Origin: Trichomonas vaginalis G3
Taxonomy: Eukaryota; Parabasalia; Trichomonadida; Trichomonadidae
Length of the DNA stretch: 64,000 nt
Reading direction: 5' to 3'
NCBI RefSeq assembly: GCF_026262505.1
Contig: NC_067204.1
Coordinates: forward strand, 16,222,165-16,286,164
Shown: one piece after another, positions 11,312-20,979 of the stretch
How positions within the stretch are numbered: position 1 is the stretch's first letter
Layout: each line of letters starts with the position of its first letter
Position numbers and translations under genes: made by a program
Notes under the pieces: generated by a model
What the model was told of the DNA's origin: nothing
The model's input: only the letters and a program-made list of their open reading frames with translations
Databases searched by the model: none

Positions 11312-11674
11312 ATGATTGAGTTCGAAGAAGATAATAATGTTTCTCAAGCCATTCTCGACCAGGCTAAGGCACAGGCCGAAGAACAAGCTAGAAGCAAGCA
11401 ACAAATTCAAATGCCAAACGAAATCGAAGGAATTGATAAAGAAGGATTAGAACAAACAGAATATTTATTAATTCAAGAATATCTCCAATCTATTGGATTG
11501 GTTACAGCTCCAGAAGTTCTTCGTTATGAATCACTTCATCCTACAATTAAAGAAGATCGTAGAACATTAGCACAACGCCTAAAGCTTAGAAGCTATGACA
11601 AAACACCATTACTTGTTCAGCTTATAGCCCAACGTCTTGAACAATTAGAACGTCAAGATAAGGCAAATCAATAA
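11312..11674 (+). CDS. small helical protein with a possible LisH-like segment
   Basis: 120 residues, very rich in Gln and Glu. Residues 1-40 are likely a helix (ILDQAKAQAEEQARSK). Then TEYLLIQEYLQSIGLVTAPEVL resembles a LisH dimerisation motif (two short helices, LI.EYL...G...TA..L). A second helical segment ends the protein (LLVQLIAQRLEQLERQ). No catalytic motif, signal peptide or membrane span. LisH proteins are often small subunits of microtubule, centrosomal or E3-ligase assemblies; that role here is only a suggestion. Good codon usage and an uninterrupted frame make it a real gene. Confidence 0.7.
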   Translation: MIEFEEDNNVSQAILDQAKAQAEEQARSKQQIQMPNEIEGIDKEGLEQTEYLLIQEYLQSIGLVTAPEVLRYESLHPTIKEDRRTLAQRLKLRSYDKTPLLVQLIAQRLEQLERQDKANQ

Positions 11675-12137
11675 ATTCTATTAAATTATATTTTTTTTTT
11701 CTTTGCCAATTACATATATATTTCTATTTACTCTAGTACTGTCATGAATGACATACTATTCGTTACTTTTACCTGATTTCTTATGAAAAAATCTCAACCA
11801 TTCCAACTTGAGTTTATTTTTCATGAAAGTATATCAAAGATAAGCTTAATTGTGAAATTTTGTGCAATTGTGACGATAAGCCTGAGTATTTTTCTCATAA
11901 AAGAAATGATAAATTTCATGGTCAAGTCTTCGTTTCATTTTATTAGTTGATTCGATGGGACAAACCAAAAATTAGGTCACAATTACATGCTAATGCTTGA
12001 AATAAACTAAATGTTTTAAATCGTGATATTTCAAAAAATAATATGGTATAAAGTATGATATGTTTATTGACTATTGATAAAAATATGTTTTAAGTGCATG
12101 GATAGGTTTTTACAGACAATAGTAAAACTAAATAACT
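11675..12137. other. convergent intergenic spacer
   Basis: Lies between the 3' ends of the genes at 11312 (plus) and 12138 (minus). AT-rich with T-runs after the stop at 11674. No gene seen. Confidence 0.5.
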
Positions 12138-13031
12138 TTATTGATTATCAGAAAGGGCTACCTTAGCTATATTTATGAATTCTTCCAGTTTCCTACCGAT
12201 GTCCGAGGAATAATCAAATGTACTAAGAATTGGTAGGAAATCAGCCTCTGAAAGAGGGGAAAATTTCAAAATTCTTGTTACAGCTTCAACAATTTCTTTT
12301 GCATCTTTGAATGACTTTAAAGTATTTTGAGTTTCATGCTCTGCGGTTTGCAATCCAGAGTATTTTGCATCAGTATTTCTATTCTCAAGTGATATCTTAA
12401 GTTTTCCTTCTTGATCTGATAATTTTTTCTTTGATTCCATTAAATCTGCATCTAAAGTACTCTTAAGTACTTTATTGGCTTCGCGTTGCTTTGCTAAACG
12501 TTTCTGACATTCTAATTTTGTTCTACGAAGTTTTTTCTCAAGTTCAAATTTTTCAGCTAATAAATCCAAGTTTTCTTGTCGATGAGTTTTATATAACTGT
12601 CTATAGGTTTCTTCTATTGTAGCTTCTTCGGTATTCTCAGCAACAACAGGTGATTTTTGTTTAAGAATCGTTGAATAATTCTTTGTATCTTCAGATACTT
12701 TAAAAGTAGAAGTTTGAATATGCTGTGATATTTGTTTTGGTGATGGAACTGGTGATCTTAGGATGGATGATGTGTTATGAGATTCTCTCTTTGGAGAGCT
12801 TTGTGGAGTACTAAGTTTTGGTGATAGTCCTAATGATGAATCTGCTGGTGGCTTTATTTCTGTTTCAGGAATTTTTTTCTCTGAATGTTTTGAAATAGGA
12901 GTTGATTTAGGAGTTTGTTTAGGATTTATCTTAACATTTTTACTCTTTTGTACAGTTTTAACAATAAACAAATCATCATCCGAGTCATCTACAAATTCTA
13001 TAGGTCCAGGAAGCTTAACAAAAGATTTCAT
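12138..13031 (-). CDS. coiled-coil protein of unknown function
   Basis: 297 residues. Residues 1-130 are low-complexity and rich in Ser, Pro and Lys with many SP/TP sites (SPKLSTPQSSPKRES), and so are probably disordered and phosphorylated. A short acidic motif near the start (DDSDDDLF) could be a docking site. Residues about 140-220 form a strong coiled coil (ENLDLLAEKFELEKKLRRTK and after). A globular or helical tail ends the protein. I do not recognise a family; nuclear or cytoskeletal adaptors often look like this. It ends at a TAA followed by TAAA-type AT-rich sequence. The gene upstream (B56) is on the same strand only 65 bases away, close but with its own start. Confidence 0.75.
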   Translation of the reverse strand: MKSFVKLPGPIEFVDDSDDDLFIVKTVQKSKNVKINPKQTPKSTPISKHSEKKIPETEIKPPADSSLGLSPKLSTPQSSPKRESHNTSSILRSPVPSPKQISQHIQTSTFKVSEDTKNYSTILKQKSPVVAENTEEATIEETYRQLYKTHRQENLDLLAEKFELEKKLRRTKLECQKRLAKQREANKVLKSTLDADLMESKKKLSDQEGKLKISLENRNTDAKYSGLQTAEHETQNTLKSFKDAKEIVEAVTRILKFSPLSEADFLPILSTFDYSSDIGRKLEEFINIAKVALSDNQ

Positions 13032-13095
13032 TTTTGAGAGAAAAATAAATAATAAAAAAATTTAAACGTATAATTTGTAATTAAAAAGTGACATT

Positions 13096-14466
13096 TTAAA
13101 AATTCAAAAGTTTACAAATTTTTTTGGTATTTTTTGATTTCTTTTTGTTTGCGATTTTATATATTGTATTCCAATCATCTTTATAACTCGAATCCTTCTT
13201 TTTATCATAAGGATTCCGTTTTGATGCAACTGGATCCAGATTTGTCAAATAATTTATCGATTTTTGGGAGATTTTTCTGATTTCAGGATCCCAATGCTTT
13301 GCAACATTGATTCTGAGCGAACTTATCAACAAAGGAAGACAAATTACTGACAATTTCTCTAAAGTTCCTTTAAATTCTGGATTAATTATGATTTTTATCG
13401 CTGTTTTAGCGATATTTGCATTCAATGACTCAATACATTTGCAAACCATTACAAACGAATCGATTTTCACCTGATTACTCATTACATTTTGAAAATTTAG
13501 CAAAAGATCAAAGATTTCTCGCAGAAAAGCATCTTGTTTCCTGATGTTTGTGATTGGCCAATGCATCAAAATGTATTTTATCGAGTAATCAACGAGTTTT
13601 GTGTCATTTTTGAAGAAAATAAACTCGATTTCTAATAATTCACCGGAAAACAGCTCATAATTATCATGATTATGCAAGGGAAGTAACAAATCGATAAAGA
13701 AATCCTGACCAATCTCTTCATTTTTGACAATAAAATCATTTTTGAGATTTTTTGTCAATTTTTTGATTTTTGAGACATAATTTCGTTTGTCATTGAAATA
13801 GTCTTCAATTATATACCTAATGAATGCAAGAAACTCCTTTGAAGCGTTGATTAAAGATAATTGAGAAATTATTGCTGATTTTATATCACTTCTGACATCA
13901 AGATTCTTGTCATAGATGTTTCTGATGAATTTAAGAGCTGTTTGCCTCTCTCTTGAGTCAATTGACAAAGTATTTGAAATTATTCTGTAAATTAAGGAAA
14001 AATTTAAGTATTCTGGGAAACTTTCAGTGATGATCATCAACTGTGCGTATATTAGTTTGTTGTGAACCCAAAAAATGTCATACTTTTCCTCAGATGGATA
14101 ATCTGGACTCAAATTTGAGGGGAAATAGTTATCATGGAAGAGATTTTTCTCGACCATGAAGAAGAATATTTGTAATAACTTATCCGAGATCTTCGAGCAA
14201 TCCGTATTTTGTAGATATTCGAGAATTTGTTTCAAATATATCGTTTTGTTATTGATTTTCTCTTGTAACATGGCATCATTGATATCTATTTGAGTTGAGC
14301 AATACTTGCATAGCGTGTAAAACGTAATATCATTCGAGTTAATGAAAATATTTTTGGTATTTTTAGAAATTTCTTGTTTTGATGGATATTCTCTCTGTGC
14401 AACATTCATATTCTCAGTTGTGCGCTTCTGCTTGTCTGATGCATATGTCTTAATATGCTTAGTCAT
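13096..14466 (-). CDS. PP2A regulatory subunit, B56 (PPP2R5) family
   Basis: 456 residues. After a Lys-rich N-terminal tail of about 60 residues comes the HEAT-like helical solenoid of B56. Recognisable blocks are FPEYLNFSLIYRIISNTL, DSRERQTALKFIRNIYDKN (the RERD..L block), FIDLLLPLHNHDNYELF (LLPLHK block), VDYSIKYILMHWPITNIRKQ (the LLKYWPKT block) and ANIAKTAIKIIINPEF. B56 selects substrates for protein phosphatase 2A by binding its A/C core and LxxIxE peptides. The length fits the conserved core. It is divergent from animal members, and the acidic patch that normally reads substrate phosphates is only partly recognisable. No break. Confidence 0.85.
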   Translation of the reverse strand: MTKHIKTYASDKQKRTTENMNVAQREYPSKQEISKNTKNIFINSNDITFYTLCKYCSTQIDINDAMLQEKINNKTIYLKQILEYLQNTDCSKISDKLLQIFFFMVEKNLFHDNYFPSNLSPDYPSEEKYDIFWVHNKLIYAQLMIITESFPEYLNFSLIYRIISNTLSIDSRERQTALKFIRNIYDKNLDVRSDIKSAIISQLSLINASKEFLAFIRYIIEDYFNDKRNYVSKIKKLTKNLKNDFIVKNEEIGQDFFIDLLLPLHNHDNYELFSGELLEIEFIFFKNDTKLVDYSIKYILMHWPITNIRKQDAFLREIFDLLLNFQNVMSNQVKIDSFVMVCKCIESLNANIAKTAIKIIINPEFKGTLEKLSVICLPLLISSLRINVAKHWDPEIRKISQKSINYLTNLDPVASKRNPYDKKKDSSYKDDWNTIYKIANKKKSKNTKKICKLLNF

Positions 14467-14796
14467 GACTTCGAATTATTCAAAATTATCTAATTACCAC
14501 ATCACTCTATTTACAACACTGTTCAACATATTTCTTTATGAAATCAATATTTTATAAGTATTAGGGTCTGAAAATAAATTGAATCAAATTTATAAATTGT
14601 AAAATAGTTAAAAAGGCAAAAGAATAGTTTTTAGAATAACAGAATTTATTCTTAATAACAAACAGATACAAATATGAGAAAACCAATTCATCATTGAAAT
14701 AATTTTTGCTTTTCAAAAGAATTTCAAGTCAAGAATGGTTTCAACTATTATAATAGAGGAGAAATCTCCTTTGAATGGCCGTAAAACGCTGGGAAA
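14467..14796. other. intergenic spacer
   Basis: 330 bases of AT-rich sequence between the B56 gene and the WD40 gene, both on the minus strand. It should hold the B56 promoter, but no good TCAYW precedes the ATG. Nothing else seen. Confidence 0.5.
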
Positions 14797-16083
14797 TTAC
14801 TGCAAAAGGGATTTAATGTTCAAAATCCTTTGTTGAGTGACCATTTCATTGCCAGACGGAAGTGTGTATGTCCAAATATTAATATTACCTTCAGAAGTGG
14901 AAGTCAAAAATGAAGTATTCTTTGGATTATGCGCAATATGAATGACAGAGTTTGTATTGAGTCGAATATTGAACAGTTTCCGACCATGCTCAAGATCCCA
15001 TAATGCGACCATTTCATCTTTTGATCCCGTGACCAGATAATTACCTGATGGAGAAATTCCTGCAGAGATCAGGTTATTATAGATGAAAGTATTCTTACAT
15101 GAGAGCTTTTCGTTCTTAATCGACCATACTTTTATTGATCCATCCTTTGTGCATGTAATTATTTCATTTTTATTAGCTTTTGAAGCGAAATAGAGCGATT
15201 CTGGAACACTAAATTCTCCCAACTTACGAGTTAATATATGATTATATATGAATATCTTTCCACTCGAGTAACCAATACAATATGATTTTTCATCAAAAGC
15301 AAAGATACTTACAACTGGCGAATTGTCAAGTGTTTGGGTCTGTAGAATCGATCTAGATATCCAATCCCATACAACAACGGATCCATTTTCAGATCCGGAA
15401 ACCAACGAAGTTTCGTCCTTTGAAATAGCGAACACTGTAATAGGAGATGAATGCCCTACAAGTAATGAAGATTGAAATTGACCTGATAGCTGGAACAAGC
15501 CAATAATCGTTGGGGCCAAAGATAAAACGCAAACGGTACCATTATATATGAATTCCATATTCTTGCATGAGTTGCTTACCGGAAATGGAAGCGTATGCTT
15601 TGCATATACTTTTCCGGTAGAAGTTTCAATTAATAATAAATTCGAGGAAACTCCGCAAACAATAAAATCACCATTAGGAGTAAAATTTGCACATCTAAAT
15701 AATCCTACTGATGATAGTTGTAAAACGTTAGATACTTTTTGATCTTTATATCCTTGATCAACATACGTGAAATTCCAGTTTTTGGTAAGCACATTTTTAG
15801 AGCTATTGATGAGCATCGTCTTATTCGAACTTACAATAATTTCGCGAATTTTTGAATTTTTAGGATTCATACTGGTAATTTTATGCACTAACGATTCTTT
15901 AAAATTGAGAATGTCATTGACATCAGTTGAAAATTTGAGTTTCTGGATTGTGCAAATTTGGGCGTTTGCTTTTAACGTTTCTATATCGGCTTTGACTTTG
16001 GCAATTTGAGTATTGTAATGTTCTATCAATATAGCACATTGGTTTGGGCTCAAACCAGAAAAAGTAGCTTTTGGTTGTGACAT
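14797..16083 (-). CDS. WD40-repeat protein with N-terminal coiled coil
   Basis: 428 residues. Residues 10-75 are probably a coiled coil (LIEHYNTQIAKVKADIETLK). From about 105 there are seven blades of a WD40 beta-propeller; the clearest are GHSSPITVFAISKDETSLVS...VVVWDW, IITCTKDGSIKVWSI, LVTGSKDEMVALWDLEHGRK and FLTSTSEGNINIWTY. No enzymatic motif. Coiled coil plus WD40 is the architecture of Atg16-like autophagy proteins and of several splicing and cytoskeletal scaffolds. I cannot decide between them, so no symbol is given. The frame is intact and the size is ordinary. Confidence 0.85.
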   Translation of the reverse strand: MSQPKATFSGLSPNQCAILIEHYNTQIAKVKADIETLKANAQICTIQKLKFSTDVNDILNFKESLVHKITSMNPKNSKIREIIVSSNKTMLINSSKNVLTKNWNFTYVDQGYKDQKVSNVLQLSSVGLFRCANFTPNGDFIVCGVSSNLLLIETSTGKVYAKHTLPFPVSNSCKNMEFIYNGTVCVLSLAPTIIGLFQLSGQFQSSLLVGHSSPITVFAISKDETSLVSGSENGSVVVWDWISRSILQTQTLDNSPVVSIFAFDEKSYCIGYSSGKIFIYNHILTRKLGEFSVPESLYFASKANKNEIITCTKDGSIKVWSIKNEKLSCKNTFIYNNLISAGISPSGNYLVTGSKDEMVALWDLEHGRKLFNIRLNTNSVIHIAHNPKNTSFLTSTSEGNINIWTYTLPSGNEMVTQQRILNIKSLLQ

Positions 16084-17749
16084 TTCTAATTTTTTTTGTC
16101 AAAAAAAATTTAGGTAGATATTTTTTATCACTATTAGCATATAAATCAATCACATTTCAAATGCACACACAATTTGTTTTTTAAATGATTGTTTTTTTTT
16201 TTTCTCAAGAAACTGAGCTATAATATTGCAACGGATCTAACCATATGACAAAGGCACTACTTCATGAGTATGTTCAAATACTATCCATCACATATTTAAA
16301 ACTTTTCTTATTAAAATTTTTAACTCTCAATTTTCGTCGGAATTAAGCCCTGACTTTTAAAATATATGCGTACTGAGAATGTGTGAGGACTTTCAGCAAT
16401 TGCAAACAAAAAAATAGAACAATAACTAGCTTTCTCCTTTTAATCATGGATATTGAACAAATAGAACTGCATATTAGTTAAATTCTTCTATTGCATACTC
16501 GTGTTAATTATGTTTAGACAAGTGATACTCTTTTGACAACCAAACTTTTCTGCATCTTAAATTTAATTTATTTTTCTTTCAACTAGAGCTTTCTATGCAA
16601 TGAAATTCAATTACTATCAACAAAAAATGGATTAGAAGTACAAATATATAAATTAAACTAATATAAATTTTTTGACTTGTTTTCTACGACTTGATTTTTG
16701 ACTTAAAATCCTTATTTTACACTATTCAATTTTTATGACTGAGGTTTTGGCATCATTCTCTTCAAATTTGTTTAGACATTGGAAGCTAAAACAATTTGAT
16801 TTTTTTTTCTCTCAGATTTAGTGTTTACCATCATTCAATTTCAATGCATTGTATTTTTCAGTTGCTTGTTTAGCAGGATAGTAGTAATGGGATATCATTG
16901 CATACACTATCTGAAATATTCAATATCAATACCTTCATTCCAAACGGATACTGCCATATTCATATATTTTTGACTTGATCAATTATCAGATAAAATCAAA
17001 GATCATTAAGATATTCTTTGCTTGCTGAGAGCTAAAGGATAAAGTACGTCTTTTCTATTTTATATTATACGATTTGTTTCTTATTTTATAAAAAATATTA
17101 ATTGTTTGATTGATACAAAAAGGTTTTTGCATGTTCTTGTTCAGCTAAAAGATTGAAACATTCAAAAGATTACTTACTTAATATTTCTTTTTGATCATAA
17201 AATACCATTCAAGATCCTTTCACTTATGTAAAGTGTTGTTTTTCCCTCAAAGGTTCTTAAGATAAAGTTTGACTCGGTATTTTTTTGGTCAATATTACTT
17301 GATAAAATGAGTTTTTTTGATTTTTTTTTACTTCACATAAAAATATTTGCGCTATCGACATCTGTGCAACGTAAAATACGAAGCACCAGCTCTTTTTGAT
17401 TTTTCATTTTTCTTGCACTTTGAGTAGGAGTTTATCCATGCATACCTTTTGAAATTGCAGTAAAAACTTGTAAAATAGGAAATTTAACTGTTTATTTTTA
17501 TCTTTACGGCATTATAAAGAGGAGTATATCCATATTTATATTTTTTGGAAATCAGATCCAACAATTGAAAAGTAAGTAAGTACTTCAACTAATTAGATTT
17601 TTTCCCCTCATTTTTATTGCTATATGAATAGGGAAATGAACCCATAAAGAAAAATACGTGTGAAGAATTTTTTTAAAGTAGAATGCTTTATGAAGAGTAG
17701 TTCTTCCATTAAAATTTTGTTATAAAATAGTAACAAACATTTTTTATTT
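16084..17749. other. 1.7 kb AT-rich spacer
   Basis: Lies between the WD40 gene's start and the PRPF6 gene's end. I looked for inverted ends, target duplications and frames and found none I can support. Confidence 0.45.
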
Positions 17750-20266
17750 TTATAATTCAAACAAATTACAAAATATTGAGCTATCAGGATTAGATGGATC
17801 AGGAATATCATTGATAAGTTGCAGTAATAATGATTTATCATCCAAATCACTATTTGCTCTCTGCATTTCCCAAATATAACCACAAGAAGATTCATTTGCA
17901 GCTTTTTCCAATAATTCAGAAATATCATTTTGATGGGAAACTTCAAATCTCAAGTAGTAAATCCATCCATCTCCCCATTGAGGGAACAAAGACGATAATT
18001 TCTCAAATGTCCTTTTCGATTCGTCTATTTTCGCTCTTCGCCACAAATCAATGGCAATTAATAACAAAATCTCTCTTTTTTCACCAATAACTTCCATTGC
18101 GTTTTTCACAGCATACAATCTTTGTTCTGCAGGCATCAATTCGATTTGTCTGGCCCAAATTATTGATGGATGATCTACCTTTGATTTGGACTCTTCCAAC
18201 AATCGAATCTTGTATTCATTATCTTCGAATTCTGCTGAATACAGCCAAAGACTTTCATCATTTGGACACAAAAATCGAGCTCGTTCTAGTAAAGCTCTGA
18301 TTTTTGGTTTGGAAATTCCAATCTTTTTACAAATTTTTGCAAATTCAATATGAATAATTGCCTTTCTAGAACATTCTTGTGTTGCTCTCTGCAATACCTT
18401 GCATTTTTCTTCATCATTTGGTTGCAAATTCGTCAAAATCAACCAAAGATTTGCATTTTCAGGGAATAAACCAACACCAATCTTTAAAATGGTTGGAGTA
18501 ACTGTTTTTGATGTTCCTGTCTGTGCTCCATACGAAAACAATAATGAGGAATTGATCTCTGAAGCTGTGGAAAAAGAAAATTCAGCTGCTTTGTCTTTGT
18601 CACTTTTTGCAAAAATTTTTGCAATTTCCAAAGCAATTTTTTCAGATTTTTTGTTGATTTCGAACTTTGTTTGTAGAAGATTCAAAGCTTGTTCGTCATC
18701 CATGAACCTTGAGATCTCAACAATACTTATTTCATCACCTTCCTTTATATAATTCAAAGAATAATCCAAAGCAGCTTCCAAATTTCCAAGAGAACGCTCG
18801 AATTCAAGGAAAGGATACCAACCATTTCCTTCTTCCGCGTTTCTTTTTAATAATGATTCACATACAGCAATACAATTTCCTCTTTTTGCTTCATTTGCTC
18901 TTAAAACCATATCATCATCGATTTTTGTTTTTCGAATAATCAATGATGCAACTCTTGGACAATTTTTCAGTTCACTTTCCATCGCAATTGTTATCCAATC
19001 TCGATCTGTTTCAATTTGAAGAGCTTTCTCAACAGAATCAGTAAAATCCATGTCAAACTTTTCTTCACAGTTCGCTTCCGTAATTAACGTTTCAATGTCA
19101 TCTTTTATGTCACTTTTTTGACTAATAAAAAATGACAAATCTTCATTAGATTTAGAAGCTTCGAGTCCAGCGATGAATAACTCCTTTGAGTCTTTATTCA
19201 TTTGGAAACCAGCCTTAAGAACATCCAGACGGCTTTCCTCATCACAATTTGAAGCAGCAATCCATAACATCGGAGATTTCGGACATTTTGAAAGAGCTCT
19301 TTCAAGAACAGAAATTTTTAAAACTTCTGTATTTTGTAATGAAGCGAGTTGTAGCCATATCTTTGGTGATTGAGCGTGATGTGATTCTAGTGATGCTTCA
19401 AGAATGCTCTGGCTATCATTTTGGGATAATCTCGCTGCTTCTAACACTAATTCTTCGCTCTCTGGGTTGTTTGAAAGTCCATCTAATGCAACTTTTGCTG
19501 CTTTGTCGTATTTTCCTCTTTTTTCTTCAATTCTTGCACGTGTTATCCATACTACTGGATCGTTTTTGTTGTAATGAGTCATTTGTCTGTATAATTGTGC
19601 AGCATGATCGAGATCTTCGTATTGTTGAATTCGATTTTGAGTTTCTATGTCTATTTCCTGTAGATATTTGGATGTATCGATGGTAGATGAGCTTTTAGTA
19701 AGTTTTGATAGTTGTGCATTCATCACAGAGTTCTTGGCTCTGCTAACAGCCATCATCGCTTTATTTGCTTCGAGTTCAGTATCATTTTGTTGGTCTTGGA
19801 GACGGATTTCCTTGGAAAGGGCCGAATCTGAGAAGTCTCCAGTAATCATTCTGCCAGAAGCGTAAGTCAAAAGTTCCCATTTTGGTCGATAATTTTTAAG
19901 CTGGCCGCGTTCAGGAATATTTGCCCAGTCATTAGCTGTTATGAACTTGAGATTGTTCGTAAATTCTGCAAATTGATCTCTGGTTTCATCGAAAATTGTC
20001 TTTTCTTGTTCGGAATTTTGTTTTTTCTTCGCTTTGTTTCTGCTTGATATTAACAAATCCATACTATTGTAAAAGTCATCTGCATCGTTGTCTGCTTTTT
20101 CTATTTCTTTGATCTTTTTGGTTGACATTTTCGCAGAAAGTGCCTTTTCATCTTGTAATTCGATAACAGCATTTTCAATATATGACACAAAACCTGTTGC
20201 ACCTCTTCCAAGACCAGGAACATATCCAGGAGGAGGTGGTCCCCATGGAAATGGATAATCACTCAT
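17750..20266 (-). CDS. PRPF6: pre-mRNA splicing factor PRPF6/Prp6 homologue
   Basis: 838 residues. The N-terminus carries the PRP1 signature (PPGYVPGLGRGATGFVS, residues about 13-29), which marks Prp6-type proteins. Next come a Lys/Glu-rich region and then, from about 205, a solenoid of HAT/TPR-like repeats to the C-terminus (for example DPVVWITRARIEEKRGKYDKA, SPKIWLQLASLQ, PMLWIAASNCDEE). Prp6 bridges U5 and U4/U6 in the tri-snRNP, so it acts in nuclear spliceosome assembly; trichomonads have few introns but keep the core spliceosome. Human PRPF6 is about 940 residues, so this copy is somewhat short, mostly in the N-terminal linker. An Inr (TCATA) seven bases upstream supports the start. Confidence 0.92.
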   Translation of the reverse strand: MSDYPFPWGPPPPGYVPGLGRGATGFVSYIENAVIELQDEKALSAKMSTKKIKEIEKADNDADDFYNSMDLLISSRNKAKKKQNSEQEKTIFDETRDQFAEFTNNLKFITANDWANIPERGQLKNYRPKWELLTYASGRMITGDFSDSALSKEIRLQDQQNDTELEANKAMMAVSRAKNSVMNAQLSKLTKSSSTIDTSKYLQEIDIETQNRIQQYEDLDHAAQLYRQMTHYNKNDPVVWITRARIEEKRGKYDKAAKVALDGLSNNPESEELVLEAARLSQNDSQSILEASLESHHAQSPKIWLQLASLQNTEVLKISVLERALSKCPKSPMLWIAASNCDEESRLDVLKAGFQMNKDSKELFIAGLEASKSNEDLSFFISQKSDIKDDIETLITEANCEEKFDMDFTDSVEKALQIETDRDWITIAMESELKNCPRVASLIIRKTKIDDDMVLRANEAKRGNCIAVCESLLKRNAEEGNGWYPFLEFERSLGNLEAALDYSLNYIKEGDEISIVEISRFMDDEQALNLLQTKFEINKKSEKIALEIAKIFAKSDKDKAAEFSFSTASEINSSLLFSYGAQTGTSKTVTPTILKIGVGLFPENANLWLILTNLQPNDEEKCKVLQRATQECSRKAIIHIEFAKICKKIGISKPKIRALLERARFLCPNDESLWLYSAEFEDNEYKIRLLEESKSKVDHPSIIWARQIELMPAEQRLYAVKNAMEVIGEKREILLLIAIDLWRRAKIDESKRTFEKLSSLFPQWGDGWIYYLRFEVSHQNDISELLEKAANESSCGYIWEMQRANSDLDDKSLLLQLINDIPDPSNPDSSIFCNLFEL

Positions 20267-20272
20267 AGAAAT

Positions 20273-20277
20273 TATGA
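20273..20277 (-). promoter_or_regulatory. Inr core promoter of the PRPF6 gene
   Basis: TCATA on the minus strand, with the ATG at 20266 starting six bases after it. Matches TCA(+1)YW. Confidence 0.55.
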
Positions 20278-20979
20278 CAAAACAATGTAGTTATCGTATT
20301 GTCATAGACATGTATATTATAATAATTTATCTCTAAATAGCTAATTTCTTATTTTTGAAAAATTTTGATATTTTTGGATACTCAGAAAAGATAGAGAAAT
20401 ACAGAGAATTGATATTTAGATCAAATAGACGGAGATCAACTTTGTAGGAAACAGTGTATTCAGCTAATTCTTCGCACATACAGAGAAAAAGGCCACTCTA
20501 GATCTTGAGAAATAAGTTGGGTTTTTATTCGAAATACAATGGCATATATTCGAGATGAATGTCATACATCAGAAATAATTATTATAACATTAGCATTCAG
20601 CTTAGCATAAACATTAAAATCCTTTAAAAATATGATAGAAAAAAGCATAGATAAAGAAGGGGAAAATGGTACTGAGCAGATGTAACGCAATTTAATTTGA
20701 CTATCGTTTAAAAGTATCACTTGTTGCAGTGTATGCATTACATAAAGAAGTGATATAATGATATTAATAGGAAGATCAAATATTGAAGAAAAATTGTTGA
20801 ATAATGACAAAAGTCAGAAATTTCAAGATCTGAGTTAATTATTGTTGTTACCTCACAGCACTGATGCATTTAATATCAATGAAAGATTGTATTCTGTGAT
20901 GTAAGATAGTAACGGAATCCCGAAGTGAAGAATAATAATCGTTTTCTTTTGAAAATGATGTCCGTTATTCTAGATTTGT
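20278..20979. other. divergent intergenic spacer
   Basis: Lies between the start of PRPF6 (minus) and the start of the EF-hand gene (plus), so it should hold both promoters. No other feature recognised. No TCAYW is seen close to the ATG at 20980. Confidence 0.5.

Noticed and set aside
16084-17749. Transposon in the 1.7 kb spacer
   Set aside because: No pair of inverted ends with a flanking duplication could be found by eye.
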